64,000 nucleotides of DNA from NCBI GenBank assembly GCA_014529385.2, contig CM043960.1, forward strand, positions 33,810,396-33,874,395, given 5' to 3'. Position numbers and translations under genes: made by a program. Each line of letters starts with the position of its first letter. Position 1 is the stretch's first letter. The notes under the pieces are model-generated. The model saw only the letters and a list, made by a program, of their open reading frames with translations. It had not been told where the DNA came from and searched no databases. Source of the stretch: Adiantum capillus-veneris. Its lineage: Eukaryota; Streptophyta; Polypodiopsida; Polypodiales; Pteridaceae. Of the stretch, positions 45,514 through 56,514 are shown in pieces.

Positions 45514-48500
45514 TCATTCATGATCAGCAGCAGCAAAGAGAGATATGAGACTCGCCGCATCACAGGTCTCCTCATCCCTCACCAACACAGCTTGATCCAC
45601 AGACAGCTCATCTTGCTCCACCATCATCAACCTGGCATGATACAACTTAAGACGCAATCCATTTACCCTTGACTTATGTAGAACACCATCCAGGTTAGCC
45701 AGCTGATATGTGCCATTTGGAAAACACTCTACTACCTTGAAAGGGCCTTCCCACTTAATTTGAAACTTCTTTTGGAAGGTGTTGTCCAGCTTACTGTTGT
45801 AGCGCAAAACCAAGTCATGTTGCTTGATACCCTTACTTTTGACCTTTTCATTTATCTTTGCCAAAGCCTTATCCTGCATCTGCCCATAATGTTCCAATGC
45901 GCTCATCCTATCCAACTGGACCTCTTGTAATTGCAAGAGCCTCTCTTTGAATGCATCACTAGGCGGCCCAAGCAACTTCTCTAACATCTTGACCGCAGGC
46001 AACTCTACCTCCACAGGCAATAGTGCTTCCTTTCCATACACCAAATGAAATGGAGTAAACCCTGTACCTGTCTTCACCGAAGTACGGTAAGCCCATAATG
46101 CACTAGGCAATTCCAAATCCCAATTCTTTCCTTGGTGCTCTGTCACTTTCGAAAGAATCTGTACCAACTCACCATTGAATCTTTCATTCAAGCCATTACA
46201 CTGCGGGTAATAAGGAGTGGTATGCTGGTGCCTAATCTTCATCTTTGCACATAAAAAATCTAGCAGTTTAGCTCTAAAGCCAGGCCCCTTATCTGAAAGT
46301 AACTCCAGTGGCACCCCAAACTTGCAACATATTTCATCATACACAAATTTTGCCACATCCTTTGCAGTGATCTGTTTTACTGCTATAGCCTCTGCCCATC
46401 TAGAGAGATAGTCCACTGCCGTCAAGATATAGCTTTTGCCCCTGCTTGTGATAGGTAACGGGCCTATTGCATCAATCCCCCACTTTTCAAACACATCAAA
46501 CGCCATAATGGTTTTTCGTAGCTCTGGCTTCAACACTCTCTTCCCAAATGCTTGACACCTACAAGACCTACACCAATGGTGAACATCCTTGTGCAAACTA
46601 GGCCATACATACCCCTCTTGCAAAATCTTATGCAAGGTGATCTTTAGAGCAAAATGGCCACCACATGCGCCTTCGTGATTCTCTTCCAACACTCTGTAAA
46701 GCTCCTCCCGCCAAGGTACACGTCTCAACACGAGATCAGCCCCTTTCATGTATAAGACATCACCAATCAATTTGTACCTGTATGCTCTACGCACAAAGCC
46801 ATACTTCTTAGACTTCTGAATCTCCTTTGGAATGATTCCTGTTAGCAAAAACTCCTCTTCTTGAGCCAAACTTTCCCGGCCATGATAAAGAGGTAAAGTG
46901 GTCCTCAACACAAATAGCTCCCCAATCATGCCTTGAGCTGCTTCATGTGCCTCTCCATTTAGAGCACGTTCAATGTGTCTGATACTCCATGCTTCAAACT
47001 TTTTTAACAGGCCTTTAATTCTGAAGCACATTTCCTTCAATGAGGTGTTCTTGCTCTTCCACACACCCAACACTTGCTTCACCACTAACAAGGCATCACC
47101 TTTTATGCTCAACCTTCGAACCCCATGCTTCAAACAAATGTGTAATCCGGCTTCCAATGTAGCATATTCAGCCTCATTGTTACTATGAGCATCCAATTTG
47201 AACCCTCTCTTGCATACTAGCTTCCCCTCTGGATCATAAAGTGCTATACCCCCTGAAGCTGCATCATGGCTCTTTCTGTATGAACCATCAAAGAACAACA
47301 CATGTGCATTGCTGATCTGTGGCACTTCTTCAACTACCTTTCTCACCACCTCTTCCTTAACAATAAGGGGATTCTCCTTGTAGGTCAACAAATCAGCTAG
47401 GGTAGCCCTTGTACTATCTTCCACTAGAAAAGAGAACTCAAACTCTTGCAGCTCAATTACCCATTTCTTCACCACATTTGACATGTTAATACCATTAATT
47501 AACTGTGGCAAAAAGGCATAACTCGTCAAGAAAACAAAAGGCCGTGGTAGCAAGTAATGACAAAATCGTCGACAAGCAAATATTACACTAGCCATCACTA
47601 GCTCTACTTCCGATAACTTTCTCTCCGCTACCAACTTCACTCGGCTTGCACAATACACTGGCCTCATATAATGGCTGCCCTTCCCCTTTTGCAATAGCAT
47701 GGCTCCAATGGCATCATCCCCTACTGATGGATTTACATAAAAAACTTTCTCCCAATCAGGAGCCTGCATGGCTGACAACCCCCCTAACACCTCTTTCACC
47801 TCTTGAAACACTTCTTCACACTTGTCATCCCATTGCAATGGATCATGCTTTGCCACTTGTTGTAATGGATAAAGAAGCTGCGAAGACAATGGAATAAACC
47901 GTGCCATGTACTTCACTTTGTGTATAAAGGTTGCCAATTGCTTCGTACTCATAGGTGATGGAAGAAGAATAATAGACTTCACCTTATCTGGATCAGCCTC
48001 AATGCCATTTTCTGACACCATATGGCCCAATAACTTCACCCTTGGCTGTGCTAGATGACATTTCTTTGGATTTAGTTGTCCTCCACATTCATCATATCGA
48101 GCCAATACCATCTGCAACTTCTCATGATGCTCAGCCCTACTGCTATAGACACAGAAGTCGTCCATAAAAGCCTTAACACAACTACCAATGAATGGTTCCA
48201 GCACCCAATTTGCTCTTTCTTGATAGAAAGATGGTCCATTTGACAACCCAAACGGCAACACTGTGTAGCAATAGCAGCCCCATGGCGTAATAAAAGTTGT
48301 CTTTGTGCGGTCTTTAAGAGCAATCTTCAATTGAAAATAGCCTGAAAAACCATCACACACACTGTACCTCTCATAACCTGCCACTGAATCCAAGATCTGA
48401 TCGATGAATGGAAGAGGATATGGGTTCTTCTTAGTGGCTGCGTTTAAGGGTTTAAAATCTACACAAATTCTCCACTTCCCATCCTTCTTTGGACTGACTA

Positions 48501-50862
48501 CTACTGGACTCACCCATTCTGTGGTCTCCACTGGAACTATGAACCCTGCCTTCAATAACTTGTCCACCTCTACCCGCAAGGCTTCCATTTGCTCTTGACC
48601 CATCCTTCTTAGCCTTTGCCGTACTGGCTTAGCACCTTCTTTCAGCTCTATATGCATCTCTTCGCCCTTGAACCCTCTGATCTCTTCATATGAAGTAATG
48701 AACAAATCAGGAAAACTAGCCAGCATATGCAAAAATATATCCTTCTCCATAGCTGAGAGGTCTCCACTAATCATTTGCGTCATTAATTCCTGCTTTTTTG
48801 ACAACTCAACCTTGGTTTGCATCAGCCCTTCAATCACTTCATAAGGTCCTTCACTTTCATCTTCAACTTCATTCGCAAATGCGACTAAACCACACTCCTG
48901 GATTTCTTTATCCATCAAAAGAAATGCAACATCAACATCCTCATCACTGCTGGTAGTGCTATCACTGTCCTCATCTGTCACCGTGGAAGAGTCTTCATCA
49001 CTAGACTCATCCTCATCTTCATAAAGCTCCTCTAATCGTTTCCTTGTGTCCATATTATAAAGCTTCTTGGTACCTGTCTTTCCATAGAGGCTAATTGTAC
49101 CATGTCGCCAATCTTGAACAGCTCCCACTGCACGTAACCATGGTCTGCCCAGTATAATAGGATATGCTCCCAACCCTGCTGGCATCACATGAAAATCAAC
49201 CACTGCCTTTGCATCATATGCCTCCACTTCTAAGCTCTTTACAACACCCAAGCATTTTACTTTTTGATGGTTTGCCAATCTGATCCGAAAACCTGACACC
49301 CCAGCCACTGTGAGACCCATCTTCCCAACGCATGAGTGTGTTATGACGCATATTTGGGCTCCGCCATCCACATAACCTTGTCCCAAATTTTTCCTTTTAT
49401 GCCACACATCTACTATTGGACAAATGTCTGGTAGCTCGTCCATTGCCAACACCTTCACTGAACCTCTCTCTGGCTCTTTCTCCATTGGGTTAACCATCCT
49501 CTTCCACTGTCGCTTTAGCTTAGGAACCATTTCTATGAGCTGCCCAAAAGTAACATCTGCCTTCCTGCTCGTCAGATCCTCCTTCAAGTCATAGCTTAAT
49601 TGCCCATCCCCTAGTGGAAAATCTGAAACATGAAACTTTCGACGAGCTCTCCTTTTCCTCTTGGCCTTGACATCCTCACCTTCATGGCTCTTTCCTTTCT
49701 TCTTACTAGGACCTGGGGCACTTCTTCCTTCCTTATCCTCTGTGGTCCTCTTCCCAATAGGCATCACTAATGTATCCTCTAGCTTTGATGCCTTCTCCAA
49801 GGTGACTACACTTAGCACTTTTGTCTTTCCCTTTTCCTCCTGGGTCAGTCCACTGGTTCCTTCGTCTCCCTTAATTTCGATGCCATAATCATTTGATCTA
49901 GTTAGCACCTGTCTTGGCAATGGATACATGTCTCCCCCCATCCTTGGTGGCTTATCACATTGCGGGCTGATGTGACCCAACTCTCCACAATTATAACATG
50001 TGGGCGTCTGCTTCCAAAACCTACCATTGCTTTGTCCAACACCATTCCTAGGCCTTTCTTCACCTCCTGGCTGATTTGCAAACCGCCCTCGACCTCGATT
50101 ATTTCCCACTTGACCTAGCATGTTTAGGCTGAGATTCTTCATCAGATCAACCACTTGCCTCATGTCTTGCCTTAGGCCATCATCTTGCACTGCTGTAGTG
50201 ACCACTGCTGGCATAACCTGAGTAGTAACAGGAACCACTGGTTCATGATGAACCCCTGACATGCGCCCTTGTAAAGACTCTATAGGCTGAAATTCAGACC
50301 TCATTGGCAAAGACTCCACCCCTAACTGGCTCATTTTCCTCAGCTTCCACTCTTTGTTCCTTGCTACCTCTAGTGCATCTTCATATGTCCTAGGCTTCTT
50401 TAGCTCTACTCTCCAACGTATATTCTCCCAAAGACCAGCCAAGAACCTGTCCTTCTTCATCATGTCAGGCGGGGGTACCTGTGGTGCTAAAGCCTTGCAC
50501 ATTCGCTCCCATGCCAATGAAAACTTACGTATGTACGCATCTACTGGCTCACCTTCCTTTTGCACCAAAGCCTGTACTTCTTGCCACACTTTGTCAGGGT
50601 CTTCTATCTTCACAAACTCCACTTCCAACCCATGTCGTAGATTGTCCCAACTCAACCTTATAGGTGGATCAGCCACACGCAACTCCTCTTCAAATGCTTT
50701 GGACCAAGCTCGTGCATCACTCTTCAAACAAATTTGGAGAAGGCGTAACATTTGCGTAGGGTCATGAATCTGGTTGCTAATGCAGGCAACCTCCATCTTT
50801 TCCAAAAATTCTTCCACATCTTCATCACTTCTTCCATGAAACTCCGGATAAGAGAAAGCCAT
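45514..50862 (-). CDS. Element C Gag-Pol polyprotein, 1782 aa
   Basis: One uninterrupted frame; the ATG has a good context (AGCCATGGC). Domains: Gag capsid core ~10-175; CCHC knuckle CYNCGELGHISPQC at 289-302; basic nuclear-localisation-like stretch KAKRKRRARRKF ~399-410; retropepsin with D499-G-G-A in place of D-[S/T]-G-A and LGRPWL at 571-576; acidic linker 612-645; reverse transcriptase ~740-960 with FMDD (899-902); a first RNase H ~1035-1120 whose leading catalytic Asp position is Asn1044; a second, archaeal/plant-type RNase H ~1185-1310 with D1192, E1230/E1232 and D1256; integrase with H1396, H1403, C1431/C1434 zinc site and D1464, D1524, E1560 triad; GPF-like segment at 1706-1708; C-terminal tail. 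The dual RNase H is the mark of the Tat lineage. It acts in virus-like particles and the nucleus to copy and integrate the element. Confidence 0.95.
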   Translation of the reverse strand: MAFSYPEFHGRSDEDVEEFLEKMEVACISNQIHDPTQMLRLLQICLKSDARAWSKAFEEELRVADPPIRLSWDNLRHGLEVEFVKIEDPDKVWQEVQALVQKEGEPVDAYIRKFSLAWERMCKALAPQVPPPDMMKKDRFLAGLWENIRWRVELKKPRTYEDALEVARNKEWKLRKMSQLGVESLPMRSEFQPIESLQGRMSGVHHEPVVPVTTQVMPAVVTTAVQDDGLRQDMRQVVDLMKNLSLNMLGQVGNNRGRGRFANQPGGEERPRNGVGQSNGRFWKQTPTCYNCGELGHISPQCDKPPRMGGDMYPLPRQVLTRSNDYGIEIKGDEGTSGLTQEEKGKTKVLSVVTLEKASKLEDTLVMPIGKRTTEDKEGRSAPGPSKKKGKSHEGEDVKAKRKRRARRKFHVSDFPLGDGQLSYDLKEDLTSRKADVTFGQLIEMVPKLKRQWKRMVNPMEKEPERGSVKVLAMDELPDICPIVDVWHKRKNLGQGYVDGGAQICVITHSCVGKMGLTVAGVSGFRIRLANHQKVKCLGVVKSLEVEAYDAKAVVDFHVMPAGLGAYPIILGRPWLRAVGAVQDWRHGTISLYGKTGTKKLYNMDTRKRLEELYEDEDESSDEDSSTVTDEDSDSTTSSDEDVDVAFLLMDKEIQECGLVAFANEVEDESEGPYEVIEGLMQTKVELSKKQELMTQMISGDLSAMEKDIFLHMLASFPDLFITSYEEIRGFKGEEMHIELKEGAKPVRQRLRRMGQEQMEALRVEVDKLLKAGFIVPVETTEWVSPVVVSPKKDGKWRICVDFKPLNAATKKNPYPLPFIDQILDSVAGYERYSVCDGFSGYFQLKIALKDRTKTTFITPWGCYCYTVLPFGLSNGPSFYQERANWVLEPFIGSCVKAFMDDFCVYSSRAEHHEKLQMVLARYDECGGQLNPKKCHLAQPRVKLLGHMVSENGIEADPDKVKSIILLPSPMSTKQLATFIHKVKYMARFIPLSSQLLYPLQQVAKHDPLQWDDKCEEVFQEVKEVLGGLSAMQAPDWEKVFYVNPSVGDDAIGAMLLQKGKGSHYMRPVYCASRVKLVAERKLSEVELVMASVIFACRRFCHYLLPRPFVFLTSYAFLPQLINGINMSNVVKKWVIELQEFEFSFLVEDSTRATLADLLTYKENPLIVKEEVVRKVVEEVPQISNAHVLFFDGSYRKSHDAASGGIALYDPEGKLVCKRGFKLDAHSNNEAEYATLEAGLHICLKHGVRRLSIKGDALLVVKQVLGVWKSKNTSLKEMCFRIKGLLKKFEAWSIRHIERALNGEAHEAAQGMIGELFVLRTTLPLYHGRESLAQEEEFLLTGIIPKEIQKSKKYGFVRRAYRYKLIGDVLYMKGADLVLRRVPWREELYRVLEENHEGACGGHFALKITLHKILQEGYVWPSLHKDVHHWCRSCRCQAFGKRVLKPELRKTIMAFDVFEKWGIDAIGPLPITSRGKSYILTAVDYLSRWAEAIAVKQITAKDVAKFVYDEICCKFGVPLELLSDKGPGFRAKLLDFLCAKMKIRHQHTTPYYPQCNGLNERFNGELVQILSKVTEHQGKNWDLELPSALWAYRTSVKTGTGFTPFHLVYGKEALLPVEVELPAVKMLEKLLGPPSDAFKERLLQLQEVQLDRMSALEHYGQMQDKALAKINEKVKSKGIKQHDLVLRYNSKLDNTFQKKFQIKWEGPFKVVECFPNGTYQLANLDGVLHKSRVNGLRLKLYHARLMMVEQDELSVDQAVLVRDEETCDAASLISLFAAADHE

Positions 50863-51880
50863 GGCTAGAGAACCCCTTCAAACACACGTGCAAGAACCCA
50901 AAACTTTTCACTACCCAATCCCCAGAAACTTCAATGGAGCTCAGCTTTAGATGAGAACAAACACATGCACATCAAATGAGTTTTCATAGTTGATCATCGG
51001 AATGACAACAGGCAAAGGACATTCCAGGATCTCTCTCAATCTTCTTGGCCCAAACATAAAGACTATGCGCTGCTGGAAAAAGATCTTCCTGGACACATGA
51101 ACATTAATCTGAATTCTTTGCGTTAAATGAAAAGGAGTGAACTGAGGGCCATTTTGATCATCCATTAAAGCCAACCATGAAGCTCCCAAGAAGGCACACC
51201 TGACTCAACCTCTGATTTTGCCAAAATTTCAGCAGCATAACAGCATAAATGGCTCAAAATACCAAAAAACCAGCCATCATAACTTGGGAAAATTTCGACA
51301 GAGTTTCCCCAGAAGTAGAGCAGTAGGAACCCAAAATATAGACTGTCTATGTATGCATAAACTGTCAACAATAGAACCCGAGCATCAAGTAGGACTCACT
51401 AGTACATAGCCTATGGCGAGGTCACGAAAAGGGTGCTCCAGCTACCTGTATCACCGAAAGGATCTCCACATTTGAGAATCCCCCAGCTCAATAAAAACCT
51501 CACGCTATCGACCCTCACACGAAAGCTAATGCAAATCGCGTATAGTCAAGTCTCAGAAATGACTATCTTCCAGACCAAGTCTCAGAAATGGCTGGGACTG
51601 CCAAATAAAACCATATATGGCTCCACAAAGGCGTACAATGGCAGTTTCCACAAGTAACGTACAATCCAGCAGACAATGCGCTCAAATAGGCGCCAAGTGA
51701 TGCATTCCCACAACAACTGCAAGTGACATCACTGCTAGTATATCACTGTACTCCAGCTACCTGTACCTGTGTGAATCACCTGTACCTGTCCCTGTTCCTG
51801 TACCTGTAACCTGTAACCTGTAACCCCGAATCTCGAAGCTCGAAGCTCGAAGCTTGAAGCAGAAGGTACTCGAAGAAGAT
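50863..51880 (-). other. Element C leader between primer-binding site and gag
   Basis: About 1 kb without a supported gene. Contains short tandem repeats near the 5' end: CCTGTAAC/CCTGTACC units at ~51,768-51,826 and TCGAAGC units at ~51,832-51,860. These may belong to packaging or dimerisation structure of the genomic RNA (inference). Confidence 0.5.
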
Positions 51881-51897
51881 CCTCAGTGGGGGCGCCA
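51881..51897 (-). other. Candidate primer-binding site of element C
   Basis: Reading the minus strand out of the 5' LTR (...GCTCACA), a 6-nt spacer TTCTTT is followed by TGGCGCCCCCACTGAGG. TGG at this position complements the universal tRNA 3' CCA. The cognate tRNA cannot be named from the sequence alone. Confidence 0.6.
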
Positions 51898-51903
51898 AAA
51901 GAA

Positions 51904-52071
51904 TGTGAGCGGGATGAAAACACACACAGCGCCTCTATAACGACCCGACACACACTCTTGGGAAGATACACACACACACTATGGGGCACCACTCGGCTTA
52001 CACAACACACCTGGCCGAGACAGGGAACACACCTCTGGAGTGAGAGGAGAGAGACTATCCACTTGCCCACT

Positions 52072-52132
<61 letters not shown>

Positions 52133-53069
52133 CTCAGCTCAAAAAAGGAGAACTTCTGATGTTTAGATACAAATGAGCTTGGGCCAATACCAATGGGGCA
52201 AACAGCTCACACAATATGGGTAAAATAAGCCAGATACAATCACGAACTAGAGCAGAAACTTCGCTCATAGGAGAAACTTACACAGAAAAACAACAGGAAA
52301 AGAGTGAGGAATTTGGCAAAATGGACAGCGCCATCGCATCCAGAACGGCCCAAAACCCCAGTCTACAATGTCAAAGTGCTCAAATCCGACCTCGGATGAG
52401 CAGTTTACGGCCAAAACAGGCTCCAAAATGAGCAAAAACACACCTGCGGCTGTTCCTCCTCTCTTCTCCACGTTTTTTCTGGTCTTCTCTCTGTTTTTTC
52501 AGTTCCCCCACTTAGCTTTATTAGTTGGGCACCCTTGGCCTTTTAGATGACCTCAAACGGACCCCGAACAGGCCAAAAACTGACCTCGCAGTGCATAGTT
52601 GTCACCTTTTTGCATCATTCGCACACCTGGCACTCAGCTTTTTTCCAATAATGCATCTCGCCACCACGTGAAGTGGCCCCAAAAAAAGGTCCTCATGATG
52701 ACCTTTCTGCATAATTCTCACAAGCAAACACCCACGTTGTGTCCGTCCTCATCTGCGTGCAAATATTGACCTCGTTCGCCCTCCTGACGCCACTAGATGC
52801 CATCTGACGCACCTGCTGACCTCACGTCGTCGGCCCGCGGATAGCTTCCTCGAGAAGTTTTACGCGCTACCAACTCCTCATTATTGTATAAAAAACACAC
52901 TGGTACTGGTAATAGTGAAAATCGCTGCACTATGTACATGTTGTCCTACCTGTACACATGTGGGCCCCACATAACCACCTGGCTAAGGAAAATGGGCAAT
53001 CCTTTATTTGATGCACCATGCATGTATATATACATATGCGCAATCCCTTGCTCCAAAAAACTCCTGACA
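51904..53069 (-). repeat. Element C 5' LTR (minus orientation)
   Basis: Near-identical to 44,338-45,485 apart from a longer (CA)n tract at ~52,073-52,128. Terminates in CTCCTGACA on the plus strand, followed by the TSD copy CCGT. Confidence 0.95.
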
Positions 53070-54356
53070 CCGTCATCATGGTTGTATGTTACTCTTGAAT
53101 GTTAGCTCTCTTTTTCCAAGTCATCAACCAAGTAGTGAGTATAAAATGGCTCCAGTAAAGAGAACTCTTTTCGGTGGTTGCCACGACCGCGAGGCGAGGA
53201 CAAGCAACACTAATGGAAAGGGAGAAGCTCCCATGGTCGACCAAGTACCGGCCATCTCACGGAGCAATGACGAGGATATTGTGGAGGTAGGTCAAGTTTT
53301 AATTCAAGTTTGTTAAAGCAACATTGCATTCGATAAGGTAGGATGAAAAACACATTTCCCAACATGTTGGAAATCAACGAAAACCACGGCATTTAAATTA
53401 ATTGTGTTTTATATTCAAGTAGGAAAGAATGCTTTCGGAATATATTGTCTGAAGTAGGAAAGATTGGTTGCTAGGAAAAATTTAGCTCAGCTAGTTCATT
53501 TTCAATTCCAATGTTGATCTAGTCCGAACCCCCTCTTGATCACAGGGGGCAGCTCGCGAAGTTATTCGCAGAAGCTAGAGTCCCTGGGTAAGGGCTCTTG
53601 AATCCACGAATGCTGGTTAAGCGGTGGATATCCACGACTGCTGGTTAAGTGGTGGAAGTCCATGACTGTTGGTTAAGCGGTGGACAACCTAGTTGTATGG
53701 GCAACTAGGCGACAACGGGAGGAGTAAACTCTCGTTGGAGGGGGGATGTTGTACCTCCAGAGCATTGGAACTTTAAATGAATGAGTTTTTGAGTGAATTT
53801 TTACTAGAATTACTGTCTTGGTGCCGATTTGCAATATTGGTTGAAGGGCTGTATTAAAGAACTTGAATCGGAAAAATAAACAAAGAACTTATATGTCGAA
53901 CAACCATTGTGGTAGTAATTAGGTAACAAAGGAAGTGTGAGTATGGGGTGGAAAGTGGGGGCTTGGCTCGGGTTACCAATGCCTATGAGAAGGGTGGTCG
54001 CGATTGGTCGAGAACTCTCTGTCCCCATAGTACTATAAATTGACGCTAGTATTACTCATTGCCCCAAGAGCGGCGAAGTCTCAAGTGTATGTGTCTCTGA
54101 AAGGTAGGGGAAAAAGGCACTCGAGACTTCTCTCCTCTTGGAAGGTTTTAGGACCGATAATTGATTAGACACGCTTCCACTACGAGGTGGAACTAGATCT
54201 CGATGCTAGTAGGCTCGAACTCTCGACTCACTTTGTGATGAGAGATCGTCCGCTAGATGAACCATAAACCACTTTGTTTGCTTCTGCTGTAGATCTAGTG
54301 GCCACCAGGTTTACCATCAGATCCGTCGTTTGAGACGACGGGGTGGGGACCTCACA

Positions 54357-54361
54357 CTTAA
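54357..54361 (+). repeat. Target-site duplication (right) of element B
   Basis: CTTAA directly after GGGGACCTCACA, matching 38,432-38,436. The gag of element A resumes here. Confidence 0.93.
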
Positions 54362-55412
54362 AGCCTATTTCTAAGGAGCCAAAGATATCTAAGATGATTT
54401 TAGCATATCTCACCAAGGCCATTCAAGAGAGTCTTAGAGACAATCGTGCTCCACAAAACAAGCATATGTATCCAAGAAGGGAGCAACAATGGTGCTCAGT
54501 TTTCTATGGTCCTCATAGTACCAATAAATGTCCTACTTTTAGAGTAAAATTTTATGGAAATTTCACTGCATGTGGGAGTTATGGTCATCAATCTAAGGAT
54601 TGCATAGTATTTAAGCGTGCAATGGCCAATAGACCAATCTTACCATGGACAGTCACACCTCGAGTGCCTACTTGATGTCGGACCCACCTCTTGAACAAAC
54701 GTCACAACACATGGTCCCTAGGGCCCAAAATGTTGTTCAAACAACACCCTTACCACCTCCCGTCCTAGGACCACAACCACCACATCCGAGAATCACTTCT
54801 GTGAATCAATTGGTTTGTGAGTTATCTGTTGTTGGTTTGGAAGGCTGTGAGGAAAATATAGACCCTAATATTGCCTATGGAATTGATGCACTTGAAGAAA
54901 GTCCACAGTATTATATGGAGGACTATTGGAGACAAGTCAAACATGTCTATCAAGTAGCTGCTCTTGCAACAAGAGGCCAAAATATTAATTACACTGCCAA
55001 GAGACCACCTCTTCAATGTTATAAGTGTGGCGGTCCACATCGTGTAGCCGAGTGTCCTATTAGGCTACAAAAGAATGCTACACTAATACAAACCAATCAA
55101 GTGAGCACGTCTACAACGCCGATACTCATGTGTAATCAATGTGGCATAGATCATTTGATTTCCCAATGTCCAAATAATCCAAATGCATCGAAGATCACGC
55201 CATTAAACTTGATTGAGGTTACCGAGGAGCCATCACAAAGTACACATGTGGTACCAGTAAATGTACTCACACGATTGATGCTCCAAAAACAAAATTATAT
55301 GAAGAAAGAGACACGGCATCAATTGCCCAATCTCAGAAGAAGAAGAAAACATAAAGGAAGAGATCCCAAAAAGCAGCCAAGAACCCCATTCAAAGACCAA
55401 CATAGGGACTAG
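54362..55412 (+). pseudogene. Element A gag, nucleocapsid part with multiple zinc knuckles
   Basis: Continues the gag interrupted at 38,431. A damaged pair (CSVFYGPHSTNKC and CGSYGHQSKDC) is followed by a Pro-rich stretch. Then come two knuckle-like motifs, CYKCGGPHRVAEC (~55,017-55,055) and CNQCGIDHLISQC (~55,132-55,170), both with CX2CX3HX4C spacing, one residue shorter than the usual CX2CX4HX4C. Stops and shifts separate the segments, and the end is Lys/Arg-rich. Confidence 0.7.
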
Positions 55413-55872
55413 TGAGGACCCCGTATGTATGAACGACGCTGAAGAGGATTCTGATTCAAGTGAAACCATGGAGACCAAAACGACCACTAGGAAAGAAACC
55501 AACAAGGAAGATTGTCATGAGCCACAATGGCCAGGACCCAAGAAGAAGATAGGAACTTACCCAAACCCTACAGAGGAGATCGAGTGAGTCAAGCAATCCA
55601 GGAGTTTGGTAGAAGAGACCCAAAGGGATCTAGAACCAGCACCTAGGCAGATCCAGATTACAGACACAATGTTTGCTATGCAACAACAACCTCACAAAGT
55701 CCATAGACCCCTAGCCATAACTAGTGTCATTCAAGAATAAAGTGACTTAAAGTCATGGGAAAGTGGGCGTACTCACTTCTTGTTGGAGAGAATGTTTACA
55801 GAGGGACTGCATGACCCTATCAAAGAAATGGAGATCCCATCTTCCCCACATCAAGGAACTGAAGCCTAGAAG

Positions 55873-56493
55873 ATGTTGTTAAATATTTCCAAATTGATGG
55901 ATTTCATGGCTTCATATGCTAGAACCACCATCATGTCCAAACTATATGGAAACTGCGAGCTATTCGTAGCTCTTCAAGATTTTCTCAATGGAGAATTGAA
56001 AGTCGGGATACCACAATTTTCACAGATGGATGGGGCTAGGGAAGTTCCAATAGAGGAGAAACACTTAGATCCACAACCCAACCTAGATGAGAACTCTGTT
56101 GTTGAAATACTTGTTAACAAGTTAGGACAATACTTTGAAGGCGATGAATCCAATGCGACCATACCAATCACTACCAAGGGATTAACTGTGAAGGGAATCC
56201 TTGATGGTGGTGTTGGGGTTAGCATTGTGACTAAAAATTATTGGGAAACTATGGGAAGAACTCACCTTGGAACCACAAACATAGTGGTGAAGATTGCCAA
56301 TGGGACTATTGTTAAACCTATTGGGATGCTAGAAGATCTCAAGATCGAGGTCTTTGGACACAAAATAAGGAATACCTTCATTGTTATGGATTTCTCCAAG
56401 CACAATATGTCATCTGAGATTATCTTAGGACATCATTTCATGAGGGAAGCAAAAATGGTGCATGACTGGTCTAAAAACCATGTCTACTTGTAG
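55873..56493 (+). pseudogene. Element A retropepsin-like domain
   Basis: A 206-codon frame with VKGILDGGVGVSIVTKNYW (DGG where active retropepsins have D-[S/T]-G) and a later SEIILGHHFMREAKMVHDW that matches the conserved I-L-G motif near the protease C-terminus. The missing Ser/Thr is shared with element C's protease, so it may be a lineage trait rather than decay. Confidence 0.65.
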
Positions 56494-56514
56494 TTCCAAG
56501 ATTATATCATTTGA

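Larger units (their letters stand above)
44338..53069 (-). mobile_element. Element C: intact, young Tat-like Ty3 LTR retrotransposon
   Basis: 8,732 bp between 4-bp TSDs. The LTRs are 44,338-45,485 (1,148 bp) and 51,904-53,069 (1,166 bp). The size difference lies in one (CA)n tract, and I saw no other clear differences, so insertion is very recent. On the minus strand the order is 5' LTR, primer-binding site, ~1-kb leader, one 1782-residue Gag-Pol frame, purine-rich tract AGGGGATGGG (~45,498-45,507), 3' LTR. Every component needed for autonomous transposition appears present and unbroken. Confidence 0.95.
38437..54356 (+). mobile_element. Element B: gag-only LTR retroelement with 2.8-kb LTRs, carrying element C
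   Basis: TG...CA termini, 5-bp TSD (CTTAA), 5' LTR 38,437-41,225, internal region 41,226-42,828, 3' LTR 42,829-54,356 interrupted by element C (44,338-53,073 including one TSD copy). With C removed the 3' LTR is about 2,792 bp, close to the 5' LTR at 2,789 bp. The internal region of about 1.6 kb has only a gag remnant, no pol. This is the architecture of non-autonomous TR-GAG/LARD-type elements. The LTRs differ by scattered substitutions and small indels (a few per cent by eye), so B is clearly older than C. Confidence 0.92.
42829..54356 (+). repeat. Element B 3' LTR, interrupted by element C
   Basis: Two blocks: 42,829-44,337 and 53,070-54,356 (the CCGT at the junction is duplicated). Together they align with the 5' LTR from TGTAAGGTCTC to the terminal CTCACA. 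Same internal landmarks as the 5' LTR: TATATAAG at 43,479, an (AC)n tract at ~43,498-43,533, the retained 56-codon frame at 53,146, and ~31-bp repeats at ~53,590-53,690. Confidence 0.92.

Noticed and set aside
45514-50862. Plus-strand frames across the polyprotein
   Set aside because: Shadows of the minus-strand Gag-Pol frame.
44333-53074. 5-bp TSD for element C
   Set aside because: Flanks agree for CCGT only; the fifth base (T left, A right) belongs to the LTR end at the right side. Four bp is the supported length.
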